Assembly: GCA_016286165.1 (NCBI GenBank)
Contig: JAEESE010000010.1
Location: forward strand, 1 to 64,000
Reading direction: 5' to 3'
Source of the DNA: Bacteroidaceae bacterium
GTDB lineage: Bacteria; Bacteroidota; Bacteroidia; Bacteroidales; Bacteroidaceae
Length of the DNA: 64,000 nt
A program made the position numbers and the translations under genes. Below the pieces are notes generated by a model, which saw nothing but the letters and a program-made list of their open reading frames with translations, did no database searches and was not told the origin of the DNA. Below are positions 1 to 6,564 of this stretch, piece after piece; positions within the stretch are counted from its first letter, which is position 1, and every line of letters starts with the position of its first letter.

Positions 1-210
1 ATTCCGTCGTACCTACGGCACTCTATATACTATGCTCTAGGAACAGGGGTTCCGCTACGCTCCACACCCTGTCTAAGTTCCAACCACCCCTACGGGGTTT
101 GCAGGTCAACTCCTATATCATTACCTTTATTTTCGACCTGTCGAAAGCGAGGATGCAAAGCGTTGAATCGGCACATGCGACGGGTTGCGTATTGGCGGCT
201 GACGGGGCGC
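1..210. other. Palindrome-rich intergenic DNA
   Basis: No convincing gene. The stretch holds several short inverted repeats in a row: CCGT/ACGG at 4-7 and 15-18, GGAAC/GTTCC at 40-44 and 77-81 enclosing AGGG/CCCT, and TTCGA/TCGAA near 143-156. It looks like a dispersed Bacteroidales intergenic repeat, but its family cannot be named from the sequence alone. Confidence 0.4.
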
Positions 211-526
211 GAAGTAGGAAAGTAGGAAAGTAACTTGTAGACAAGAAGCTCAAAACGAGTCGCGACTCCCGCCTTTCAGCGCCAGTAACACAACTATAAT
301 TTTATAAATTATAATTTATTATCTATCATTACCAGTTATACTTCTTTATTTTATATTTATATTTATATTAACTTACTTCATTATGATATTCTTCCTTATT
401 ATATTATTACTTCATTATTATATTATTAGCTCCTTATTATATTATTATATCTATTACATTTCTTATTATATTTACCCCTAAAAACAGCTTCCTGTCTACA
501 AGTTACTTGGCTACTTTGCTACTTTC
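211..526. repeat. 38-bp imperfect inverted repeat pair framing AT-rich DNA
   Basis: The left arm (211-248) reads GAAGTAGGAAAGTAGGAAAG then TAACTTGTAGACAAGAAG. The right arm (488-526) is its reverse complement with only a few mismatches and one extra base, sharing TGTCTACAAGTTACTT and the CTACTTT units. The arms are about 240 bp apart. They could be termini of a small non-autonomous element or a regulatory palindrome; no target duplication was established. Confidence 0.6.
297..480. repeat. AT-rich simple-sequence tract
   Basis: Almost pure A/T with recurring TTATTATATTATTA-type units (for example near 396-455). It lies between the arms of the 211/526 inverted repeat. No open reading frame is supported. 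Its composition is far from that of the surrounding genes. Confidence 0.6.
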
Positions 527-851
527 ATTGTTGTCGTCATGTAAATAATTCGTAAAAAAGATACACCCAAAGGATGCTGCCAATAATGACGTACTATTGC
601 ATCCAAAATATTAAAGCAATATTTACATGAACGTTTCCTACGTTTCACGTCACATATTAATATTCGGGCAACTATTTCGCTGTCATTTTTATTTACATTC
701 AATTTCCTCTATTATATATTTTTCCGTTTTATAGGAGATACCCCTCATTTTCTTTATTTTCGGGAATTGGTAAACTCAGATTATTTTTTACATTCTTCTT
801 TTTACTTATTTCTTCATCTTATCTTTCTCTATACTACTTAAAAAAGTAAAA

Positions 852-888
852 TGTGACGCGTGACGAAAGAAACGCGGCCACACTTTTT
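852..888. terminator. Stem-loop followed by T-run
   Basis: TGTG (852-855) and CGCGT (857-861) pair with ACGCG (872-876) and CACA (879-882), and TTTTT follows at 884-888. It reads as a rho-independent terminator on the plus strand, although no gene ends just upstream in this window. Confidence 0.4.
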
Positions 889-980
889 ATCCTTCTTGAT
901 CGATTCTCACGAGGTCTGGTAACCCCAAAACACTATTTGCCGCGATTGGTAAGCACCACAATAACGGTGCGATTACCATC

Positions 981-1466
981 ATGGCAAAAAAAATGGTCAA
1001 GGTTTGCCTCAAAGACCTAAAAAGAGAGGATTTCATTAAAGCTGTCAAGAACGGCTCAATGTATTGGGAAGTTGAAGAACTGACCGAAGAACAAATCCAA
1101 GCGCAGGCGTATGCGGAACTATTAACGCATGTAGCTCGCATCAAAGAGTATGCGAAAGCAGAATGGCAAGAATACGACCGTATAGACAAACTATGGAAGA
1201 ATATTTTTGATGATAAAGTGCTTCGGAAGAAGATAATTTATCTAATAGGAGAGAATAAAGGGCAGTTGAAATTCGCAGGTCTGATAGCCCTAGTTGGGGA
1301 ATTGAGCAAGCTGGACATTTACTGGGAATCCAAGCAGCCACTCTATCGCGCTATGCAAGGAGCACCTGTAATAACTAACGAATTCAGAGGATCTACGTCT
1401 TACAAGCTCGATATAAAAGAGTTACGAAGGCTTGAGAATATCATAGATAACTTACGTCCTGATTAG
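981..1466 (+). CDS. Hypothetical protein, 161 aa, in accessory region
   Basis: Unrecognised soluble protein; no signal peptide or membrane segment. It is rich in charged residues and predicted mostly helical, with an ordinary coding composition over its whole length. The start ATG at 981 begins MAKKMVKV; a second in-frame Met lies at residue 5. The next gene on the same strand begins about 110 nt downstream behind its own promoter-like element, so the two need not be one operon. Its position beside a DUF3987 gene suggests mobile-element cargo, but this is inference only. Confidence 0.6.
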   Translation: MAKKMVKVCLKDLKREDFIKAVKNGSMYWEVEELTEEQIQAQAYAELLTHVARIKEYAKAEWQEYDRIDKLWKNIFDDKVLRKKIIYLIGENKGQLKFAGLIALVGELSKLDIYWESKQPLYRAMQGAPVITNEFRGSTSYKLDIKELRRLENIIDNLRPD

Positions 1467-1514
1467 TTTAATTATCTTTAGTAAAATTAAAAAGTTCCCC
1501 TACTTTTTACCACA

Positions 1515-1522
1515 TACCTTTG
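1515..1522 (+). promoter_or_regulatory. Bacteroidota -7 promoter element
   Basis: TACCTTTG matches the Bacteroidota -7 consensus TAnnTTTG. The predicted transcript would begin near 1527. This rules out the TTG codon at 1520 as the start of the following gene and favours the ATG at 1580. Confidence 0.6.
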
Positions 1523-1579
1523 CACCAGAAATCAGAAAAGAGAGGCGAAAGCCAATCGACTCTGAATAAAATAAAAGAC

Positions 1580-2083
1580 ATGAAAGCAAGAAGCTTTCCA
1601 GACAGCGGGCGCAAGGCGCATGTGGCTGTCGAAACAGAGTTCGAAAACGGAGTTTTTAACCATTTCACCAAAGGCGAGTGCAACTATCGCAGCGACGGCA
1701 CTGCTGCTTTCATCCCCAACGAGGACATTGAACAGCAATCCTTCTGGCCGATTGACAGAGAGACGACAGCGGTTCTTGGCCAATCCTGGAACGACGAAGC
1801 AGGAATGCCTTTCACAGCGGTGAAGGCTGTCGCCCACGTCTATCCCAACGGCATGATAGCGATAAGCTTGTGCGAAAAGCAACCATCATGTCAGCATAAG
1901 CCACGCTACAGAGCTGTCCGCAAGCGAGTTGTCGTCACCGACCACGGCATCGTTCGCGAAGGTGCATCTGACATCACCCTACGAGTGCGCATCACCAAGG
2001 ATAACCTGACATCCTCAAGCGACACCATCCGTGAGCGCCTCGACCGCGAAGTGTTTAAACTCCTGAGCCAGCTTCCAAACTGA
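1580..2083 (+). CDS. Hypothetical protein upstream of DUF3987 gene
   Basis: Unrecognised protein of 167 aa starting MKARSFPD. A longer frame opens at a TTG at 1520, but that codon lies inside the predicted -7 promoter element, so ATG 1580 is chosen. There is no signal peptide. The N-terminal half carries HVAVETEFENGVF and FNHFTKGECNYRSDG; the C-terminal half is basic (RYRAVRKRVVVTDHG). It sits about 80 nt upstream of the DUF3987 gene in the same orientation with a hairpin between them. A role in the same element is inferred, not shown. Confidence 0.6.
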   Translation: MKARSFPDSGRKAHVAVETEFENGVFNHFTKGECNYRSDGTAAFIPNEDIEQQSFWPIDRETTAVLGQSWNDEAGMPFTAVKAVAHVYPNGMIAISLCEKQPSCQHKPRYRAVRKRVVVTDHGIVREGASDITLRVRITKDNLTSSSDTIRERLDREVFKLLSQLPN

Positions 2084-2093
2084 ATCACTCTAT

Positions 2094-2124
2094 GCACGGA
2101 GGCATACCTATATGGCCTCCGTGC
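2094..2124 (+). terminator. Perfect 10-bp stem-loop between two genes
   Basis: GCACGGAGGC (2094-2103) pairs with GCCTCCGTGC (2115-2124) around an 11-nt loop. A short TTTTT follows only after about 12 nt, so it may attenuate rather than terminate transcription into the DUF3987 gene. Confidence 0.55.
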
Positions 2125-2163
2125 TAAAACAACAGTTTTTCTAACCATTAAAATTCTTTTTTC

Positions 2164-3525
2164 ATGAAAAAAGAAATGACTTCTAGCAGCGAAAAGCTGC
2201 AGCAGAGCATCAAGAAGATTGCTACTGCATTATCTAAGTACGACAATGGTTTTCGCATCAACATCCAACGCCAGCCCAAGGCTTTGGCTATGACGCTTAA
2301 GCCACAACCTGAGGGACTGCGTTTGCCGCTCACGGTATCACTTCTTCCTCTGCTCGGCAGCTATGCCTCCGATGTGGTAGTAGAATATGTCGATGGTAAG
2401 CAGATGTCGCCTGATCTGATGGCTATCATTGTAGCTAATCAATCAGGCTCGAAAGGAGCCTGCCGCGACGTGCAGAACCTGTGGTTGGCACCGATGCGCA
2501 GAGAAGACGGACCTGCGCGCATTCAAGAAGAACGCATGCGCAAGAAGAACAAAGGGCGAAAAGCCAGCGAACGAGCCGAGGAAGATCCCGGTGTTGTTAT
2601 TCGCGAGGTGCCTATAACCATCTCCAACGCCACACTCCTACGGCGCTTGAAAAACGCCAAGGGCAAGGCACTCTACAGTTTCGGAGAAGAGTTGGACACT
2701 CTGGCAAAGACCAACAAAGCGGGAGCTTGGAGTCAAAAGACAGACTGTTACCGTCTCGCCTTCGACCGAGGCATCTGGGGGCAAGACTTCAACAGCGACC
2801 AAAGTGAATCAGGCATGGTACAGGTAGCTTACAACTGGACCGTGTGCGGTACATTTGGTTCACTGCGTCGTTTCTTTAACCAAGACAACGTGGAAAACGG
2901 CCTTGCCGGTCGCGTCATTCCAAGTGAAACACCCAATCAAGCATTCAGCCCCATGCCTAAGTTTAAGCCCTTCCCAAACGGCACCGAGGAAGCCGTAGAA
3001 GAGACTGTGGCACGTCTGCAGAGCCTTCATGGTTTCATCGATACGCCAAAGTTGCGCAAGACCATCGAGGGATGGTGCGAACTGAAACGCCTCGAAGCCC
3101 TCGCCGACGGCGATGAGAGCAAGGACATCCTACGTCGTCGCAGCGCTGTCATTGGTTTCCGTGCTGGCGTTATTCATCATCTCCTCACCGGTAACGACAC
3201 GGAGAGCAACGCATCTTTGGATTTCGCACTGCTCATCGCAGAGTACTGCCTGCAAGAGCAGATGCGACTTTGGGGCGCACAATTGAAGGCTGCTCTCAAC
3301 GAAAACATACAACCCGCCATCTACGAAGGATGCAACGTCAGGCTCTTCGATCAGCTGCCCGAGATATTCACGCTCGGCGAGCTCGGCACCCTAAAGGGCA
3401 AAGACCACAAGGAATCCACCCTCCGCACCATCGTCTATCGCTGGCGTCAAACAGGATGGATCATCAATCTCGAGAAAGGCCAGTACAAAAAAGTTAAACC
3501 ATCTAATCCTTCACAGCCATGTTAG
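2164..3525 (+). CDS. DUF3987-type primase/helicase-like protein, short form
   Basis: Residues about 50-260 follow the DUF3987 pattern found in proteins of Bacteroidales mobile elements: an N-terminal hydrophobic block, then a region where family members carry a P-loop, then GEELDTLAKTNKAGAW (from residue 174), a YRLAFDRG segment, and WTVCGTFGSLRRFF followed by GLAGRVIP. At the P-loop position this protein reads NQSGSKGACRD, which is not a standard GK[ST] motif, so ATP binding may be lost or altered. A basic stretch (about residues 119-140, KKNKGRKASER) interrupts the domain. The C-terminus looks like a small helix-turn-helix-type tail. At 453 aa it lacks the N-terminal primase part present in longer relatives. 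A role in replication of an integrated element is inferred. Confidence 0.7.
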   Translation: MKKEMTSSSEKLQQSIKKIATALSKYDNGFRINIQRQPKALAMTLKPQPEGLRLPLTVSLLPLLGSYASDVVVEYVDGKQMSPDLMAIIVANQSGSKGACRDVQNLWLAPMRREDGPARIQEERMRKKNKGRKASERAEEDPGVVIREVPITISNATLLRRLKNAKGKALYSFGEELDTLAKTNKAGAWSQKTDCYRLAFDRGIWGQDFNSDQSESGMVQVAYNWTVCGTFGSLRRFFNQDNVENGLAGRVIPSETPNQAFSPMPKFKPFPNGTEEAVEETVARLQSLHGFIDTPKLRKTIEGWCELKRLEALADGDESKDILRRRSAVIGFRAGVIHHLLTGNDTESNASLDFALLIAEYCLQEQMRLWGAQLKAALNENIQPAIYEGCNVRLFDQLPEIFTLGELGTLKGKDHKESTLRTIVYRWRQTGWIINLEKGQYKKVKPSNPSQPC

Positions 3526-3590
3526 CATTATTTTGTTTTCTTAATGTCATGGTGAACTGCTTAGTCATCGTGTACATCATTACTGATTAA
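3519..3590 (+). CDS. Possible 23-aa hydrophobic peptide overlapping DUF3987 stop
   Basis: An ATG at 3519 overlaps the end of the DUF3987 gene (ATGTTAG) and opens a 23-codon frame ending TAA at 3588-3590. The product begins MLALFCFLNVMV and is hydrophobic throughout except the final Asp, so it could be a single membrane-spanning peptide. A strong terminator follows at 3629-3668. It is too short to prove by composition; chance is a real alternative. Confidence 0.2.
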   Translation: MLALFCFLNVMVNCLVIVYIITD

Positions 3591-3628
3591 TTTATTTTTA
3601 TTTTTGCCATAAGTGTTTATTTTGGTGA

Positions 3629-3668
3629 GCCCCGTAGGAACCTGTGAAGGCAACTACGGGGCGTTTTT
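3629..3668 (+). terminator. Rho-independent terminator
   Basis: GCCCCGTAG (3629-3637) pairs perfectly with CTACGGGGC (3654-3662), followed by TTTTT at 3664-3668. It ends the DUF3987 transcript and isolates it from the restriction-modification-like operon downstream. Confidence 0.8.
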
Positions 3669-3755
3669 ATAGTTTTTTGCACTCTTTTTATGTTAATTTG
3701 AGCCCTCGTCTTGCACTTTTTCCACATCTTCTATTATTCATTTTAAAATATTCTT

Positions 3756-3763
3756 TACCTTTG
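3756..3763 (+). promoter_or_regulatory. -7 promoter element of the methyltransferase operon
   Basis: TACCTTTG fits TAnnTTTG exactly. A start near 3768 would give an unusually long leader of about 310 nt before the methyltransferase ATG at 4079. No clear -33 TTTG was found. Confidence 0.6.
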
Positions 3764-3768
3764 TCACC

Positions 3769-4078
3769 GAAAGGGCGAGAAATCGGCTTTTATGGCCGAT
3801 GAAAAACCTCAATGGAGGAGCCCGATCAGATCTTATTGGAAATAAATAACAAGCGTTTGCTGTTATTCGGAATACTTCTGAATCTAGCACATTCAAAAAA
3901 GAACAAAACCGAACGAATAAGTCGCAAACGTCTGTGCGTTAGGCATGGACGTGACTTATCTAGTTTTGTGGGCTTGTGCTAGAGCCTAGAAGTATGGATG
4001 AGAATATCGTTCATGCTTCTTTTGTGCTCTTCCCTTGCCTGCCTCCGAAGATAAGCAATACGCATCCGTGTTTCGCGT
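3769..4078 (+). ncRNA. Highly structured leader RNA upstream of methyltransferase gene
   Basis: No ORF, but many complementary segments. GGGC 3773-3776 pairs with GCCC 3820-3823 and encloses hairpins ATCGGC/GCCGAT (3782-3787, 3795-3800) and CCTC/GAGG (3807-3810, 3815-3818). ATACTTCT (3872-3879) and TCTAGCAC (3883-3890) pair with AGAAGTAT (3988-3995) and GTGCTAGA (3976-3983), all perfect. Inside, a 10-bp hairpin 3928-3937/3943-3952 (with two G-U pairs) is extended by ATAAGTC/GACTTAT (3917-3923, 3953-3959). Alternatively CGTTTGC/GCAAACG (3854-3860, 3924-3930) and TTATTCG/CGAATAA (3863-3869, 3914-3920) pair, which would compete with that hairpin and form a pseudoknot with the 3872-3890 stem. It could be a cis-regulatory leader, or a separate small RNA of 6S-like rod shape; no known family was recognised. 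Confidence 0.6.
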
Positions 4079-4081
4079 ATG
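4058..4081 (+). promoter_or_regulatory. Hairpin covering the methyltransferase start codon
   Basis: ATACGC (4058-4063) pairs with GCGTAT (4075-4080), whose last two bases are the A and T of the ATG start codon at 4079-4081. In RNA this would hide the start codon and lower translation unless opened. Confidence 0.5.
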
Positions 4082-5233
4082 GCCAACAATACAAACCTCG
4101 GCGCAGCTAAGGCGGCGAAGAACGATGAGTTCTACACGCAGTATGCCGATATCCAGAAGGAGGTGAATGCCTATCTGGAGTACAACCCTGATACATTCCG
4201 TGACAAGGTAATCCTCCTACCATGTGATGATCCGGAGTGGAGCAACTTCACCCGTTTCTTCGCACAGAACTTCGAGCGACTGGGCTTGAAGCGGCTCATC
4301 AGCACCAGCTACGCCGTGGAGAGCAAGCGTTACAAGTTTTACGAACCCACGCTCTTCGAGACCGAGAGTCCATTGTTCGACATCGACAAAACGCGCATTA
4401 AAGGCAAGATTTTCGAGCTGACACACGACACGAATCAGAACGGCCGCATCGACATCGACGACTTGGAATGGCACTACCTCGAAGGCGACGGCGATTTCCG
4501 AAGCAAAGAGGTCTGCAAACTCCGCGACGAAGCCGATATCATCGTCACGAATCCACCTTTCAGCTTGTTCAGGGAGTTCTTGGCGTGGATTGTGGAATCG
4601 GGGAAAAAGTTCTTGATAATAGGCAACATGAACTCTATTACTTATAAAGAGGTTTTTCCCCTTATCAAGAATAATAAGTTATGGTATGGCCCATCCATCT
4701 CAAGTGGAGATCGAGAATTCATGGTTCCTGATACCTATCCAATAGAAGCTGCAGGATGGCGAATAGACGAAAAGGGAAAAAAGTATATTCGCGTCAAAGG
4801 AGTTCGATGGTTTACCAATCTTGAACATGGCCGCCGCCATGAGCCTTTGAAGTTAATGACGATGCAGGATAATATAAGGTATGGCAGACATAAAGAGCTC
4901 AAGGAAAAAGGTTATAAGCACTACATTAATTATGATGGAATAGAGGTTCCTTATACTGATGCCATCCCTTCAGATTTTGAAGGAGTCATGGGAGTCCCTA
5001 TCACATTTCTTGATAAATACTGCCCTGAGCAATTTAGTATAGTAGGTATGTGTGAGAACCTTGACCTTTATGGTTTAAAAACAAGAACGTTCAGTTCAGA
5101 AGAATGTCGCGCTGCATACCAAAGTAAATTTGGGAGACCTGGTACTTACGATTTAAATGCTGCAGGCGTTGTTCAGATGGAGGATGGCCATCTTGAAAAA
5201 GTATATCAAAGAATTCTAATTCAAAAGAAATGA
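4079..5233 (+). CDS. EcoRI-type adenine-specific DNA methyltransferase
   Basis: Expected to methylate adenine in a specific DNA site using S-adenosylmethionine. The N-terminus reads [21 protein letters not shown] and is followed by [14 protein letters not shown], as in the M.EcoRI family. The catalytic motif IV is [11 protein letters not shown] with NPPF at residues 158-161, followed by [16 protein letters not shown]. The protein has 384 aa, longer than M.EcoRI itself (about 326 aa, from memory). Its stop overlaps the ATG of the DUF262-HNH gene by 4 nt (ATGA), so the two are co-translated. Codon use changes to more AT-rich in the second half (from about 4600). The long structured leader and start-codon hairpin suggest controlled expression. 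Recognition site unknown. Confidence 0.85.
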   Translation: MANNTNLGAAKAAKNDEFYTQYADIQKEVNAYLEYNPDTFRDKVILLPCDDPEWSNFTRFFAQNFERLGLKRLISTSYAVESKRYKFYEPTLFETESPLFDIDKTRIKGKIFELTHDTNQNGRIDIDDLEWHYLEGDGDFRSKEVCKLRDEADIIVTNPPFSLFREFLAWIVESGKKFLIIGNMNSITYKEVFPLIKNNKLWYGPSISSGDREFMVPDTYPIEAAGWRIDEKGKKYIRVKGVRWFTNLEHGRRHEPLKLMTMQDNIRYGRHKELKEKGYKHYINYDGIEVPYTDAIPSDFEGVMGVPITFLDKYCPEQFSIVGMCENLDLYGLKTRTFSSEECRAAYQSKFGRPGTYDLNAAGVVQMEDGHLEKVYQRILIQKK

Positions 5234-6417
5234 TAGCAACACTCATTACCGACTGGACAGTAGGCGACATCTGCAAGGGCTTCCAGTACAACGAATACGA
5301 AGGGAAGGGCTTGTATGGCCTCTCGGGCAGACTGACCATTCAGCCCGAATACCAACGCCATTACCTCTACGCCGAGAATGGCGGCAAGAAGGAGGTGGAT
5401 GTGATTCAGTCCGTTCGCAACGGCTATCCGCTGGGACTCATCTACTTCTCGAAAGTCGGCGAGGACAAATACGAGGTGCTTGACGGACAACAGCGCATCA
5501 CGTCGCTTGGACGTTTCATCACAGAGAAATTTGCGTGGATTGATGCCGAGGGCAGACCTTGGTACTTCACGGCCTTGAACAAGGACGAGCAAGAGGAGTT
5601 CCTGAACACGAAACTGCTTATTTATGTCTGCGAGGGAACGGAGAGAGAAATCAAAGACTGGTTCCGAACCATCAACATCGTGGGCATACCGCTTAATGCG
5701 CAGGAGACGTTGAATGCCGTCTATTCAGGTCCATTCGTCAGCAAAGCCAAGGAAGAGTTCTCGAACTCAAATAATAACAACATCAAGAAATGGAGCTGCT
5801 TCATCCCCGGCACGGCCAAACGCCAGGATTTCCTACATGCCGCCCTCGCGTGGATTTCCAAAGACACGGGCAACGACAAGAACATCGAGGAATATATGGC
5901 GGCTCATAGGTACGACGACAGCATAGCCGAACTGAAGTCCTACTTCACCTCCGTCATCGACTGGGTGACCTCCGTCTTCGACATGGCTCCCGAGAAGGAG
6001 ATGTGCGGGCTGAGATGGGGCGAACTCTACGAGCGTTTCCACAACACGGCCTACAACCCGACTGAGGTAGTGGCAAAGGTGAAGGAACTCTACGAGAGTT
6101 TCTACGTCAAGGACAAGCGAGGCATCTACGAATACATCCTCGATGGCTGTCAGAACACGAGGCTGCTGAATGTGCGCGTATTCGACGAGCCGACGAAGAA
6201 GGCCGTCTATGCCCGGCAGACGGCTGCAGCCAAAGCACAGGGGGAGAGCAACTGCCCCCTCTGCGCCATCGGACATGATGCCAACCACACCAAGATTTGG
6301 GAACTGAAGGAAATGGATGCCGACCACGTCACGGCGTGGAGCAAGGGCGGCAGCACGGACATCGAGAACTGCCAGATGCTATGCAAGACGCATAACAGGG
6401 CGAAGGGAAACAGGTGA
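5230..6417 (+). CDS. DUF262-HNH protein, probable nuclease partner of the methyltransferase
   Basis: The N-terminal DUF262 (ParB/GmrS-like) domain shows [13 protein letters not shown] and [14 protein letters not shown], with DGQQR at residues 85-89. The C-terminus is an HNH zinc nuclease: CPLC (residues 342-345), [11 protein letters not shown] with D365-H366, then [17 protein letters not shown]262 domains in GmrSD/BrxU-type proteins bind or hydrolyse nucleotides and drive cleavage of foreign, often modified, DNA. Here the gene overlaps an EcoRI-type methyltransferase gene by 4 nt, so it is probably the restriction half of a two-gene system. The classical PD-(D/E)XK EcoRI nuclease is absent. 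Whether cleavage needs unmethylated or modified DNA cannot be read from sequence. Confidence 0.8.
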   Translation: MIATLITDWTVGDICKGFQYNEYEGKGLYGLSGRLTIQPEYQRHYLYAENGGKKEVDVIQSVRNGYPLGLIYFSKVGEDKYEVLDGQQRITSLGRFITEKFAWIDAEGRPWYFTALNKDEQEEFLNTKLLIYVCEGTEREIKDWFRTINIVGIPLNAQETLNAVYSGPFVSKAKEEFSNSNNNNIKKWSCFIPGTAKRQDFLHAALAWISKDTGNDKNIEEYMAAHRYDDSIAELKSYFTSVIDWVTSVFDMAPEKEMCGLRWGELYERFHNTAYNPTEVVAKVKELYESFYVKDKRGIYEYILDGCQNTRLLNVRVFDEPTKKAVYARQTAAAKAQGESNCPLCAIGHDANHTKIWELKEMDADHVTAWSKGGSTDIENCQMLCKTHNRAKGNR

Positions 6418-6451
6418 TGCCCCCCCTTCTTTATGACATGACCGTATACAA

Positions 6452-6478
6452 TTAGCCCAGGGCAATGCCCCGGGCTAA
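6452..6478. terminator. Stem-loop between convergent genes
   Basis: TTAGCCC (6452-6458) pairs with GGGCTAA (6472-6478) and GGGC (6460-6463) with GCCC (6467-6470), with one A-C mismatch. It lies between the DUF262-HNH gene and the convergent BspA-like gene. No T-run follows. Confidence 0.45.
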
Positions 6479-6564
6479 ACGATGTCCCAGCCGAGTTGGT
6501 ATAGGTCAAGCTTAACGTCAACGTCAAGCGCCAGCTTTAATCCTTAATCCTTTAATCTTTCTGA

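Noticed and set aside
511..702. 63-aa frame on the minus strand within AT-rich DNA
   Set aside because: It lies in low-complexity AT-rich sequence, its end is made of the inverted-repeat arm, and no promoter or family match supports it.
1520..1579. TTG-initiated N-terminal extension of the 167-aa protein
   Set aside because: The TTG is within the predicted -7 promoter element.
3769..4010. Leader RNA as tmRNA, RNase P RNA or SRP RNA
   Set aside because: None of the conserved core segments of those RNAs was recognised. A 6S-like rod is possible but unproven.
3519..6417. Retron or reverse-transcriptase-linked RNA
   Set aside because: No reverse transcriptase gene lies next to the structured RNA.
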